Under the pieces are notes generated by a model. It did no database searches and was not told the DNA's origin. It worked only from the letters and a program-made list of their open reading frames with translations. Both the position numbers and the translations under genes were made by a program. Below, piece by piece: positions 34,979 to 43,842 of a stretch of DNA of 64,000 bases (its first letter is position 1; every line of letters starts with the position of its first letter). Where the stretch lies: positions 62,001 through 126,000 of the forward strand of contig NZ_LN898211.1 of the NCBI RefSeq assembly GCF_001457795.1, written 5' to 3'. Origin of the DNA: Olsenella massiliensis. GTDB lineage: Bacteria > Actinomycetota > Coriobacteriia > Coriobacteriales > Atopobiaceae.

Positions 34979-36037
34979 ATGGACGACGTCAGACTCACCA
35001 AGCTTGCCGAGTGCGCGGGCTGCGGGGCCAAGGTGGGCGCCGGCCAGCTCGCCCGCCTGCTCGAGGGCCTGGACGTGCGGCACGACCCCAGGCTGCTCGT
35101 GGGCTTTGACAAGAGCGACGACGCGGCCGTCTATCAGGTCTCCGAGGACGTCGCGATCGTGGCGACCACCGACTTCTTCCCGCCCATCGCCGACGACCCC
35201 TACACCTACGGCGCCATCGCCGCCACGAACGCCCTGTCGGACGTCTATGCCATGGGCGGCGAGCCCAAGGTGGCCCTTAACATCCTGACGGTGCCACAGG
35301 ACATGCCCAAGGAGGTCGTCCACCAGATCCTGCGGGGCGGTTACGAGAAGGTGTACGAGGCGGGCGCCGTCATCGCGGGCGGTCACTCCATCTATGACAG
35401 CGAGCCCAAGTACGGCCTGGCCGTGACCGGCATCGTGGATCCCCGACGGCTGCTCACGAATGCCGGGGCGCGTCCCGGCGACCTGCTCGTGCTCACGAAG
35501 GCCCTCGGTGTGGGCGTCATCACGACGGTGGCCAAGGCGGGACTCGCCTCGCCCGAGGACGTCGAGCGCGCGGAACGCTCGATGCTCACCCTCAACCGCT
35601 ACGCCCGCGACGTCATGGTGCGACACGACATTCATGCCGCCACGGACGTGACCGGCTTCGGGCTGATGGGCCACCTGCTCGAGATGGCCCAGGGCGCGGA
35701 CCTGGACGTCACCCTCGACGTCTGCGCCGTCCCGCTCATGCCCGGCGTGCGCGACTGGGCCCGGCTGGGCCTGCTGCCGGCGGGCATGTATCGCAACCGC
35801 CGCTATGCGCAGGACCAGGTGCAGGCGGAGGGCCTGCCGCTGGACCTGACGGACGTGCTCTTCTCGCCCGAGACCTCCGGCGGCCTGCTGTTGGCCGTCG
35901 CCCCTGCCGACGCCTCGGCGCTCGTGGGCGAGCTCGAGCGGGACGGTCGGGTGCCGTGCGCGCGCGTCATAGGGCGCATGGAGGAGCGCTCGGGCGGACG
36001 GCGCATCCGCCTTACGCAGGGGGGCGAGCGCGCATGA
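34979..36037 (+). CDS. selD: Selenide, water dikinase (selenophosphate synthetase)
   Basis: A 352-residue SelD that makes selenophosphate from selenide and ATP. The active-site loop reads AGCGAKVG: C15 and K18 align with E. coli Cys17 and Lys20, while the second E. coli Cys (19) is Ala here, which is common. Other family motifs are DDAAVYQV, TTDFFPPIADDP, GGHSIYDSEPKYG and ATDVTGFGLMGH. No selA, selB, selC or mnmH is seen in the window, and the neighbours all belong to the molybdenum hydroxylase trait, so this copy probably serves cofactor selenation. Its stop overlaps the next start. Confidence 0.95.
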   Translation: MDDVRLTKLAECAGCGAKVGAGQLARLLEGLDVRHDPRLLVGFDKSDDAAVYQVSEDVAIVATTDFFPPIADDPYTYGAIAATNALSDVYAMGGEPKVALNILTVPQDMPKEVVHQILRGGYEKVYEAGAVIAGGHSIYDSEPKYGLAVTGIVDPRRLLTNAGARPGDLLVLTKALGVGVITTVAKAGLASPEDVERAERSMLTLNRYARDVMVRHDIHAATDVTGFGLMGHLLEMAQGADLDVTLDVCAVPLMPGVRDWARLGLLPAGMYRNRRYAQDQVQAEGLPLDLTDVLFSPETSGGLLLAVAPADASALVGELERDGRVPCARVIGRMEERSGGRRIRLTQGGERA

Positions 36038-37086
36038 TGACGGATTCGAGCGGCACCCTGCGCGACGCCGTCCTCGTCGCCCGCCTGCTACAGGAGGCGC
36101 GTGCGGGGCGCCCCTTCGCCCTGGCCGGCGTCCTGGCAACCCGCGGCTCCATGCCGCGCGGGGCGGGCGCGCGCATGGCGCTCCTCTCGGACGGGAGCTG
36201 GCTGGGCACGGTCGGTGGCGGGCGCGTGGAGCAGATGGCCATGGAACGCTGCCGGGCCGTGCTCGAGGGAATGGCGCCGGGTTCGCTGGAATGGCTGACG
36301 CACGCGAAGACGGGCATGGCCTGCGGGGGAGACGCCCTCCTGTCCGTTCGTCGCTCCCTTGAGCCCGCAGACGAGGCCCGCCTCCTGGCCGACCTCCTTG
36401 AGCGCGGGCGGCAAGATGAGCCATCCGTCATCGACGAGGACTGGTCGGACGAGAGGCGCCCGCGCGTCAGCCTCACGAGCGTCAGGGACGTCGATCCGGG
36501 CGATTTGCGGGCCACGACCGAGCTGCCCCTGTGGGACGAGGCGCGCCGCCGTTACAGCGAGCCCATCGGCGCCGACCCCATGGCCTACGTCTTTGGGGCC
36601 GGGCACGTGGGACAGGCGCTCTGCCCGGTCCTTGCGGGGGTGGGGTTCAGGGTCACCGTCTTTGACGATCGTGCGGAGCTTGCCACGACCGAGCTGTTCC
36701 CGCGCGCGGAGCGCGTGGTGTGCGGCGACTTTGGGCACGTGAGCGAACTCGTGCATGTGACCAGGCGCGACTACGTCGTCGTGATGACCCATGGGCACGT
36801 GGCGGACCTGGAGGTGCTTCGGCAGGTCGCCCCGGCGCAGCCGGCCTACGTGGGCTGCATCGGCAGTCGTGGCAAGGCCGCCTTCGTCCGCAGGACGCTC
36901 GTCGAGCGCGGCGTGAGCGACGTCTGGGCCCAGGCGGTCCACCTGCCCGTGGGCGAGGACATCCTCGCCGTCACCCCCGCCGAGATCGCCATCTCGATCG
37001 CGGCGGAGATGATTCGCTGCCGCGCGGAGCTACGGCCAAGGGAGCTGCGCCCGCATGCGGCGCACGTGAGGAAGGAGGAGCCCTAG
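36034..37086 (+). CDS. XdhC/CoxI-family Mo-enzyme maturation factor
   Basis: A 350-residue protein of the XdhC/CoxI family (not the [2Fe-2S] XdhC of E. coli). The N-terminal part has LATRGSMPRGAGARM and GTVGGGRVEQ, a middle CGGDALL, and the C-terminal Rossmann part AYVFGAGHVGQALCPVL and YVGCIGSRGKAAFVR. In Rhodobacter the homologue binds Mo cofactor, helps sulfurate it and inserts it into xanthine dehydrogenase; here it may do so with selenium. The start overlaps the selD stop by four bases. Confidence 0.92.
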   Translation: MMTDSSGTLRDAVLVARLLQEARAGRPFALAGVLATRGSMPRGAGARMALLSDGSWLGTVGGGRVEQMAMERCRAVLEGMAPGSLEWLTHAKTGMACGGDALLSVRRSLEPADEARLLADLLERGRQDEPSVIDEDWSDERRPRVSLTSVRDVDPGDLRATTELPLWDEARRRYSEPIGADPMAYVFGAGHVGQALCPVLAGVGFRVTVFDDRAELATTELFPRAERVVCGDFGHVSELVHVTRRDYVVVMTHGHVADLEVLRQVAPAQPAYVGCIGSRGKAAFVRRTLVERGVSDVWAQAVHLPVGEDILAVTPAEIAISIAAEMIRCRAELRPRELRPHAAHVRKEEP

Positions 37087-37188
37087 GAGGCACGGCACGC
37101 CTCGAAGCTGCGTCCTGCGACAGGCGTCACGAGCAGGGCGGCGGCCGCTTCACCCAAGGATAGGCAACACCATTTGAAAGGAACCACC

Positions 37189-38061
37189 ATGAACGTTTCG
37201 TCTAGCATCAGCAGGCGCTCATTCGTCGGCACCCTCGTGACGGCGTCCGGCCTCGGCCTTGTCGGCTGCGCCCAGGGCGGCGCGGGCACCAACCCCTCAG
37301 GCGCCGCCTCGTCGAAGGGCGATTCCAGCAAGCTGATCGTGTTTGCGGCCGCCTCGCTCACCGAGGCGCTCACGGCCATCGGCGACCTCTTCAAGGCCTC
37401 CGAGGGCGGGTCCGAGGTCGTCTTCACGTTTGACTCCTCGGGCACCCTCAAGAAGCAGATCGTGGAGGGCGCCCCCTGCGACGTCTTCGTCTCTGCCGCC
37501 CAGAAGCAGATGAACCAGCTGGACGCCAAGTCCGAGAAGGGCAACGAGGGCATCGACCTCGTGGATCACGACACGCGCGTCGACCTGCTCGAGAACAAGG
37601 TCACGCTCTGCGTCCCCAAGGGCAACCCCAAGGGCGTCAGCGGCTTTGCCGACATGGCCGACAAGCTCAAGGCCGGTCAGATTCAGCTCTGCATGGGCAA
37701 CTCCGACGTGCCTGTGGGCCAGTACACCCAGCAGATCCTCGAGCACCTCGGCTTGGACGAGAACGAGCTCGCCCAGGCCGGCCGCATCACCTACGGCTCC
37801 AACGTCAAGGAAGTCACCTCGCAGCTGTCCGAGGCCGCCGTGGACTGCGGCGTCATCTACAAGACGGACGCGCACGCCGCGGGCCTCGAGGTCGTCGAGG
37901 AGGCCGACTCGTCCCTGTGCGGGCGCGTCATCTACCCGGCCGCCGCGCTCAAGGACGCGCCGCAGCCGGAGCTCGCCAAGGCCTTCCTCGCGTTCCTCAA
38001 GACGGCCGACGCCGCCGCGCAGTTCGAGAAGGCCGGCTTCACGCCTCTTGCCACGGCGTAG
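37189..38061 (+). CDS. modA: Molybdate ABC transporter, binding lipoprotein
   Basis: A 290-residue ModA receptor. The signal peptide has SRRSFVGTL (twin-arginine-like) and lipobox LVGC near residue 24. LIVFAAASLTEALTAIG (near 50) and FTFDSSGTLKKQI are the molybdate-binding segments, with SNVKEVTSQL later. GAAAGGA precedes ATG 37189. It begins the modABC set, embedded in the same strand run as the cofactor genes, so molybdate import and cofactor synthesis are encoded together. Confidence 0.94.
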   Translation: MNVSSSISRRSFVGTLVTASGLGLVGCAQGGAGTNPSGAASSKGDSSKLIVFAAASLTEALTAIGDLFKASEGGSEVVFTFDSSGTLKKQIVEGAPCDVFVSAAQKQMNQLDAKSEKGNEGIDLVDHDTRVDLLENKVTLCVPKGNPKGVSGFADMADKLKAGQIQLCMGNSDVPVGQYTQQILEHLGLDENELAQAGRITYGSNVKEVTSQLSEAAVDCGVIYKTDAHAAGLEVVEEADSSLCGRVIYPAAALKDAPQPELAKAFLAFLKTADAAAQFEKAGFTPLATA

Positions 38062-38074
38062 GTCGAGGCCTTCC

Positions 38075-38752
38075 ATGGACTGGTATCCACTTCTCAACTC
38101 ACTCAGGATTGCTGCCCTTTCGACGGCGGTCGTCTATGCGGTGGGTATAGGCCTTGCCAACGTGGTGGCACGCGCCCCGCGCCTCGTGAAGGGTGCGCTG
38201 GACGTGGTCCTCACGCTTCCCCTCGTGCTCCCTCCCACGGTCGTGGGCTATCTCCTGCTCATCGTCCTTGGTCCCCGGCGTCCCGTGGGCGCGTGGTTCA
38301 TGGACGCGTTTGGCGTGAGGCTCACCATGACGTGGTATTCGGCCATCCTGGCGACCGTCGTCGTGAGCTTTCCGCTCATGTACCGCACGGCGCGCGGGGC
38401 CTTCGAGGCGTTTGACGAGACCCTGTCCCAGGCGGGCAGGACGCTCGGCAAGTCCGAGACATGGATCTTCTGGCGCGTCAAGATGCCCTGCTGTCGGCAG
38501 GGCATCGTCGCCGGCGCCGTGCTCGCCTTCGCCCGCGCCCTGGGCGAGTACGGCGCCACGTCCATGATCGCCGGCTATACGCCAGGCATCACGGCGACCG
38601 TCTCCACGACGGTCTATCAGCTCTGGCGCACCGGCGACGACGCCCTGGCGCTCAGGTGGGTCCTGGTGAACCTGGCCATATCGTCGGTCGTGCTTCTCGC
38701 CCTCAACTACCTGAACGCGCGCGTGCGCCCCGCGCAAAGGGGGGCCGTCTGA
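38075..38752 (+). CDS. modB: Molybdate ABC transporter, permease
   Basis: A 225-residue integral membrane permease with about five hydrophobic segments. LPLVLPPTVVGYLLL near residue 50 and the cytoplasmic EAA-type loop (EAFDETLSQAGRTLGKSE, ALGEYGATSMI) are typical of ModB. It forms the channel for ModA-delivered molybdate. The start is 13 bp after modA; the stop overlaps the modC start (TGATG). Confidence 0.94.
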   Translation: MDWYPLLNSLRIAALSTAVVYAVGIGLANVVARAPRLVKGALDVVLTLPLVLPPTVVGYLLLIVLGPRRPVGAWFMDAFGVRLTMTWYSAILATVVVSFPLMYRTARGAFEAFDETLSQAGRTLGKSETWIFWRVKMPCCRQGIVAGAVLAFARALGEYGATSMIAGYTPGITATVSTTVYQLWRTGDDALALRWVLVNLAISSVVLLALNYLNARVRPAQRGAV

Positions 38753-39864
38753 TGGCGCTTGTCGTTGACATCACGAAGGCCCTCTCCGACTTCACGCTGC
38801 GGGTGTCGTTTACGGTCGAGAGCTCGCATGAGGTCGTGGCCCTGCTGGGCGCCTCGGGCTGCGGCAAGTCCATGACGCTCAAGTGCATCGCCGGCATCGA
38901 GCGCCCCGACTGCGGGCGCATCGTGCTGGGCGACCGCGTGCTCTTTGACAGCGAGCGCCGCGTCGACCTTCCGCCGCAGCGGCGGCGCGTGGGCTATCTG
39001 TTCCAAAGCTACGCCCTCTTTCCCACCATGACGGTGCTCGAGAACGTTGCGTGCGGCGCCGTGGGCGCCAGCAAGGGGGAGCGTCTGGCGCGGGCTCGCC
39101 GTGAGCTTGCCGCCATGCGGCTGACGGGCCTTGAGGGGCGCAGGCCGTCATCCCTCTCGGGCGGTCAGCAGCAGCGTTGCGCCATGGCGCGCATCTTGGC
39201 GAGCGACCCGGAGCTCCTCCTTCTGGACGAGCCCTTCTCGGCGCTTGACGAGTATCTGCGCTGGCAGCTTGAGCTCGAGCTCGCTGACACGCTCAAGGGC
39301 TTCGCCGGGGGCGCGGTATACGTGTCCCACAACCGTGACGAGGTCTTTCGCCTGTGCGACACGGTCTGCACGATCACGCGCGGAAGGTCAGAGCCAAAGG
39401 CCACGGTGAAGGAGTTCTTCTCTCGCCCGCGCTCGCTTTCTGCCGCCCTGATCAGCGGCTGCAAGAACGTGAGCCGGGCCCGTCAGGTGGGGCCGGACGC
39501 CTTCGCCTGCGAGGAGTGGGGAATCACGCTGCGCACGTCGTTGCCATGCGACGGCCCCGTGACCCACGTGGGCCTGCGTGCCCACTACCTCGACGTCGCG
39601 CCGGCGGGCGAGAGGGTCCAGGTGCCGACGGGCGAGAGGACCCAGGCGCCGGCGGGCGAGGCCAACTGCGTCTCGTGCGCCGTGGACCGCGTCATCGAGT
39701 CAACGTTTTCCACGATCGTGATGCTGCGCACGCCGGCGGGAGGTCTGCTGCGCCATGAGCTTGACAAGGATCGCTGGCGGTCTTTGGGACGCCCCGCGAA
39801 CGTGCTGGTCCTGGTGAGGCCCGAGCACGTGATGCCGCTGTCCGAGGTGGTGCCAGATGCTTGA
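38752..39864 (+). CDS. modC: Molybdate ABC transporter, ATPase
   Basis: A 370-residue ABC ATPase. Walker A is GASGCGKSMT (near residue 31), signature LSGGQQQRCAMARIL, Walker B ELLLLDEPFSALD, and VSHNRDEVFRL the H-loop. The C-terminal part (about 230-370) is a MOP/TOBE-like regulatory domain. It contains a short repeated insert of the type PxGERxQ (near 285-300), encoded by near-repeats at about 39605-39660. The gene overlaps modB before it and moaA after it. Confidence 0.93.
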   Translation: MALVVDITKALSDFTLRVSFTVESSHEVVALLGASGCGKSMTLKCIAGIERPDCGRIVLGDRVLFDSERRVDLPPQRRRVGYLFQSYALFPTMTVLENVACGAVGASKGERLARARRELAAMRLTGLEGRRPSSLSGGQQQRCAMARILASDPELLLLDEPFSALDEYLRWQLELELADTLKGFAGGAVYVSHNRDEVFRLCDTVCTITRGRSEPKATVKEFFSRPRSLSAALISGCKNVSRARQVGPDAFACEEWGITLRTSLPCDGPVTHVGLRAHYLDVAPAGERVQVPTGERTQAPAGEANCVSCAVDRVIESTFSTIVMLRTPAGGLLRHELDKDRWRSLGRPANVLVLVRPEHVMPLSEVVPDA

Positions 39865-40822
39865 CGAACGGGGGCGAGACATTCGCTACCTGCGCCTCTC
39901 GGTGACGGACCGCTGCAACTGCCGCTGCGTCTACTGCATGCCGGAGGGAGGCGTCCCGCGCCGGGACCACGGCGAGATGGCCACGTTTGAGGAGCTGCGC
40001 GACATCGTGCGGGCGGCGGTGACGCTGGGGGTGCGCAAGGTTCGCGTCACCGGGGGCGAGCCGCTGGTACGCAGGGGCATCGTCAGGCTCGTTCACATGC
40101 TCGCCGAGGTGCCCGGCGTCGAGGAGCTGGCCATGACCACCAACGGCACCCTTCTGGCCCCCCTGGCGGCAGGGCTGCGCGACGCCGGTCTCGACCGTCT
40201 CAACGTGAGCCTGGACACCCTTGACGTGGACCGCTACCGGTCCATGACGCGCTGCGGGTCGCTCGAGAACGCCCTGGCGGGCCTCAGGGCGGCGCGCGAG
40301 GCGGGCTTGGGCCCCACCAAGCTCAACTGCGTCCTTCTGGGGGGCGTCAACGAGAAGGACATCGTCCCGCTCGCCGAGCTCGCCCGTGACGGCGCCGACG
40401 GGGAGCTGGGCGTCGCCAGCGTGCGCTTCATCGAGCTCATGCCCATGGGCGCGTGCGCCTCGTGGCCCAGGGAGCGCTTCGTCTCGGCCGACGTCGTCGT
40501 GGACGAGGTGGCCGGCCTGGTGCCCGCGGGGCAAGACGGGGTGACGCAGCTGTATCGCAAGGAAGGGTGGCGCGGCACCATAGGCCTGATTCGCCCCGTG
40601 AGCCACGGCTTCTGCAAGACCTGCGACCGTATCAGGGTGACGGCTGACGGCATGCTCAAGCCCTGCCTGCACTCGCGCGCGGAGATCTCTCTGCGCGGCC
40701 TCTCGGGTCCCGAGCTCGTCGCGGCCCTGAGGCAGGGAATCGCCGCCAAGCCGGCGCGCCATCACCTGGGCGTGGCCCATGCGAGCGCCACGCCACGAAG
40801 CATGAACCAGATAGGGGGCTGA
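39857..40822 (+). CDS. moaA: GTP 3',8-cyclase
   Basis: A 321-residue radical-SAM enzyme for the first step of molybdopterin synthesis. The SAM cluster motif is CNCRCVYC (CxxxCxxC) near residue 20, GGEPLVR is the SAM-binding strand, and the C-terminal substrate cluster has CKTCDRIRVT with a later Cys in LKPCLHS. The usual final GG is present (QIGG). It overlaps modC by 8 bp and is followed 3 bp later by the moaC fusion. Confidence 0.95.
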   Translation: MLDERGRDIRYLRLSVTDRCNCRCVYCMPEGGVPRRDHGEMATFEELRDIVRAAVTLGVRKVRVTGGEPLVRRGIVRLVHMLAEVPGVEELAMTTNGTLLAPLAAGLRDAGLDRLNVSLDTLDVDRYRSMTRCGSLENALAGLRAAREAGLGPTKLNCVLLGGVNEKDIVPLAELARDGADGELGVASVRFIELMPMGACASWPRERFVSADVVVDEVAGLVPAGQDGVTQLYRKEGWRGTIGLIRPVSHGFCKTCDRIRVTADGMLKPCLHSRAEISLRGLSGPELVAALRQGIAAKPARHHLGVAHASATPRSMNQIGG

Positions 40823-40825
40823 GCC

Positions 40826-41794
40826 ATGGCGCTCACGCACTTTGACGAGGAGGGCCACGCGCGGATGGTGGACGTCTCCCAAAAGCCCAGGACCCAGCGG
40901 GTGGCCCGCGCCGCCGGCAAGGTCCTCATGAACGAGGACACGCTCGCCCTCGTGCGCGCCGGCACCACCAGGAAGGGTGACGTGCTCGGCGTGGCGCAGG
41001 TGGCGGGCATCATGGCGGCCAAGCGCTGCTGGGAGCTCGTCCCGCTGTGCCATCCCGTCGCGCTCACGGGCGTCGAGGTCCGCTGCACGCCCGAGGACGA
41101 CGGCGTGGCCGTGGAGGCGTGGTGCCGCTGCCTGGGCGAGACGGGCGTCGAGATGGAGGCGCTCACGGCGGCGTCCGTCGCCTGCCTGACCATCTACGAC
41201 ATGTGCAAGTCGCACCAGCGCGACATGGTGGTGCGCGACGTCCGCCTGCTCGAGAAGGACGGGGGCAAGTCCGGGCACTTCGTGGCGCCGCCGCGCGAGG
41301 ATCGGCATGGCGTCGCAAAGGGAGCCGCGCCCGGCGTCGCAGGCAGCGTCGTGGCCACCTGCGTCTCGCAGCGGAAGGGCGAGCGCAAGCGCCCCGTCGG
41401 GGAGCTGCGCCTCGTCGTGGGTCTCGGCATAGAGGGAGACGCCCATGCCGGCGCCTGGCACCGGCAGGTCTCGCTCTTGGCGGACGAGTCGGTTGACCGG
41501 ATGCGCGAGGGCGGCGCCGTCCTCGCCGCAGGCGACTTTGCGGAGAACATCCTCACCAGGGGCATCGCCGTCAGGGAGCTGCCGGTGGGGACGACGCTGG
41601 CCGTCGGCGAGGCTCTTCTCGTGGTGACGCAGATAGGTAAGACCTGCCACAACGACTGCGAGATCCGCCGTCTCGTGGGGATGTGCGTCATGCCCACCGA
41701 CGGCGTCTTCTGCGTGGTCGCGCGCGGGGGCGTCGTGCGGGCGGGCGACGCGATACGGGTGCTGGACGAGGGTCCCGAGGCGCCGCGACGCTGA
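40826..41794 (+). CDS. moaC: MoaC fused to a MOSC domain
   Basis: A 322-residue two-domain protein. Residues 1-158 are MoaC (cyclic pyranopterin monophosphate synthase), with [26 protein letters not shown] and the catalytic-region MCKSHQRDM. From about 172 comes a MOSC domain with [24 protein letters not shown] and [12 protein letters not shown], the last carrying Cys residues. MoaC acts with MoaA; MOSC domains handle activated sulfur or selenium for Mo cofactors. The fusion may couple pterin synthesis with chalcogen chemistry. The frame is continuous, without a frameshift. Confidence 0.9.
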   Translation: MALTHFDEEGHARMVDVSQKPRTQRVARAAGKVLMNEDTLALVRAGTTRKGDVLGVAQVAGIMAAKRCWELVPLCHPVALTGVEVRCTPEDDGVAVEAWCRCLGETGVEMEALTAASVACLTIYDMCKSHQRDMVVRDVRLLEKDGGKSGHFVAPPREDRHGVAKGAAPGVAGSVVATCVSQRKGERKRPVGELRLVVGLGIEGDAHAGAWHRQVSLLADESVDRMREGGAVLAAGDFAENILTRGIAVRELPVGTTLAVGEALLVVTQIGKTCHNDCEIRRLVGMCVMPTDGVFCVVARGGVVRAGDAIRVLDEGPEAPRR

Positions 41795-41818
41795 AGGGCG
41801 ACGGGCAAGGAGGATGAC

Positions 41819-42883
41819 ATGAGGCTGGTCAAGACCGTTGACGCGGTGGGGCACGTGCTCTGCCACGACATGACTCAGATCGTGGTGGGCGGCGAGGGCG
41901 GGCAGGGCCGCTACAAGGGGCCGCGCTTCAGGAAGGGGCATGTGGTCACGGAAGAGGACGTCCCCGTCCTCCTCTCCATGGGCAAGGAGCATCTGTACGT
42001 GTGGGAGCTTGCTGCGGGCATGCTCCACGAGAATGACGCGGCCGAGCGCATGGCCGCCCTGTGCCTGGGCCCCAACACCGTGCGGGCGGGCGCTCCTCGC
42101 GAGGGAAAGATCTCCATCCGCGCGGCCTGCGACGGCGTCCTGCTCGTCAACGCGAAGCGCTTGCGGGCGGTCAACGCGACCGACGAGGTCATGGTGGCCA
42201 CGCGCAAGGGCAACCTTGCCGTGCGCGCGGGCGACGAGCTGGCCGGGACGCGCGTGATTCCCCTGGTCATTCGTGAGGAGCAGGTTGCCGCGGCCGAACG
42301 GGCCGCCCACGGCGAGAGGCTTCTCGCGGTGGAGCCCTTCAAGCTGCGGACGGCCGCCATCATCGCGACGGGCTCCGAGGTCAAGAGCGGCCTCATCGAG
42401 GACAAGTTCACGCCCGTGGTCCAGGCAAAGCTCGCCGCCTTCAACATCCGCTGCACGAGCGTGACGCGGCCGGGCGACGACCCGGATGATCTTGCGGCCG
42501 CCATAGGCGCGGCCCGGCGGGAGGGGGTTGACCTCATCTGCTGCACGGGAGGCATGAGCGTGGACCCTGACGACAACACCCCCGGGGCCATCAGGCGCGC
42601 GGGCGCGCGCATCGTCAGCTACGGCGCCCCGGTCCTGCCCGGCGCCATGATGCTGCTGGGCTACTTTGGCAAGGAGGGCGTCTGTGGGCCCGGCACGCCC
42701 GTCGTGGGCCTGCCCGGCTGCGTCATGTACGCGGCGTCCACGGTGTTTGACCTCGTGCTGCCGCGCATCGCGGCGGGTGTCGAGCTCACCAAGCAGGACT
42801 TTGCCGAGCTGGGGGAGGGAGGGCTCGCCATACGAGGGAGGTTCTCCCTTGCCCCCAACTGCCCGTTTGAGCCAAAGGAGTGA
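41819..42883 (+). CDS. MoeA-like molybdopterin-binding protein
   Basis: A 354-residue protein whose second half (about 175-330) is a MoCF-type molybdopterin-binding domain: AAIIATGSEVKSGLIED, CCTGGMSVDPDDNTP, then a gene-specific PVVGLPGCVMY. The first half resembles the MoeA N-terminal region only loosely (VVTEEDVPVLLSMGKEHLYV). It probably takes part in molybdate insertion or in handing over the finished cofactor; related proteins occur in selenium-hydroxylase clusters. AAGGAGGATGAC precedes the ATG. It ends 2 bp before the mogA start. Confidence 0.8.
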   Translation: MRLVKTVDAVGHVLCHDMTQIVVGGEGGQGRYKGPRFRKGHVVTEEDVPVLLSMGKEHLYVWELAAGMLHENDAAERMAALCLGPNTVRAGAPREGKISIRAACDGVLLVNAKRLRAVNATDEVMVATRKGNLAVRAGDELAGTRVIPLVIREEQVAAAERAAHGERLLAVEPFKLRTAAIIATGSEVKSGLIEDKFTPVVQAKLAAFNIRCTSVTRPGDDPDDLAAAIGAARREGVDLICCTGGMSVDPDDNTPGAIRRAGARIVSYGAPVLPGAMMLLGYFGKEGVCGPGTPVVGLPGCVMYAASTVFDLVLPRIAAGVELTKQDFAELGEGGLAIRGRFSLAPNCPFEPKE

Positions 42884-42885
42884 GG

Positions 42886-43566
42886 ATGCGCGACATCGAT
42901 TCCAAGGCGGGGGACCTTGATGGACGCCAGGCGCGGGAGCACCCCAACGCCGCGGAGCCCCCTGACGAGCCAACATCTCATGGTGAGCCGGGACCCCACG
43001 TCGCGGCGAAGTTCGGTGGCACGGCGACGCCCCTTGCTGGGGCGGGGTCCCATGACGCGGCGCCCAGTCGGCGCCAGACGGCCTCCGTCATCACGGTGAG
43101 CGACCGCTCCTCGCGCGGCAAGAGGGCCGACGCGAGCGGCCCCGCCCTGCGCGCGCTGCTTGAGGCCGAGGGCTATGAGGTGGTCGGGCGCTGCGTCGTT
43201 CCCGACGAGCGCCCGCGGATAGAGGCCGCGATTCGGGGTGAGGCGGCCAAGGACGTGGCTCTCGTGCTCACCACCGGCGGCACGGGACTCTCGCAACGGG
43301 ACGTGACGCCCGAGGCCACGTGCGCCGTCTGCGACCGCCTGGTTCCCGGCATCCCCGAGGCCATGCGTGCCGCCTCGATGGCCATCACGCCGCGCGCCTG
43401 TCTCTCGCGCGCGACGGCCGGCACGCTGGGACGCACCCTGGTGGTCAACCTGCCTGGCAGTCCCAAGGCCGCCTGCGAGAACATACGGGCCGTCATTGGG
43501 CCCATCGGGCATGGGCTGCGCATCCTGCGCGAAGGCCCGGCCGACTGCGCGTCGATGACGTCCTAG
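42886..43566 (+). CDS. mogA: Molybdopterin adenylyltransferase MogA/MoaB with N-terminal extension
   Basis: A 226-residue protein. From about residue 66 it is a standard MogA/MoaB fold (SVITVSDRSSRGKRADASGP, TTGGTGLSQRDVTPEAT, VVNLPGSPKAA), which activates molybdopterin by adenylation. The first 65 residues are polar, rich in Pro, Gly, His and Glu, probably disordered, and absent from typical 160-180-residue relatives. AAAGGAG at 42874-42880 supports the long start at ATG 42886. It is the last gene of the maturation block on this strand. Confidence 0.88.
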   Translation: MRDIDSKAGDLDGRQAREHPNAAEPPDEPTSHGEPGPHVAAKFGGTATPLAGAGSHDAAPSRRQTASVITVSDRSSRGKRADASGPALRALLEAEGYEVVGRCVVPDERPRIEAAIRGEAAKDVALVLTTGGTGLSQRDVTPEATCAVCDRLVPGIPEAMRAASMAITPRACLSRATAGTLGRTLVVNLPGSPKAACENIRAVIGPIGHGLRILREGPADCASMTS

Positions 43567-43623
43567 GCGTCGTCGTCCGCGTCTGCCCTGGTGCGACGTG
43601 TGCTTTGGCGTGGGCGCGGCGGT

Positions 43624-43842
43624 CTAGCCGTGGGTGTAGCTCGTTGCCGCGTGGAGCATGTTGACCTCAGCAAGCTCCAGCTTGCCGTCAATGTAGGGCT
43701 GATACATGGCGTCGATCGACCCCACGCCCATGCTGCAGCCCGAACAGCTGTCGCAGCCGGTGGCGTCCCCGCAGGAAAGCCCTCGGCGCACGATGCGCTC
43801 CCGCTCCTCGCGCGTGGTGTCCTTTATGAGCACGCTTGCCAT
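43624..43842 (-). CDS. Small Cys-rich protein (72 aa)
   Basis: Family not recognised. The protein is charged at the start (IKDTTREERERIVRRG), then has CGDATGCDSCSGC, four cysteines within 13 residues, as in a metal or Fe-S site, and an acidic middle IDGKLELAEVNML. GAGG lies 6 nt before the ATG on the minus strand. It faces the end of mogA across 57 bp and has its own upstream region. The Cys cluster next to selenium/molybdenum genes suggests metal or chalcogen binding, which is only a guess. Confidence 0.7.
   Translation of the reverse strand: MASVLIKDTTREERERIVRRGLSCGDATGCDSCSGCSMGVGSIDAMYQPYIDGKLELAEVNMLHAATSYTHG

Noticed and set aside
37087-37188. Molybdenum-cofactor riboswitch before modA
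   Set aside because: Some hairpins are possible, but the conserved blocks of the Moco RNA motif are not found.
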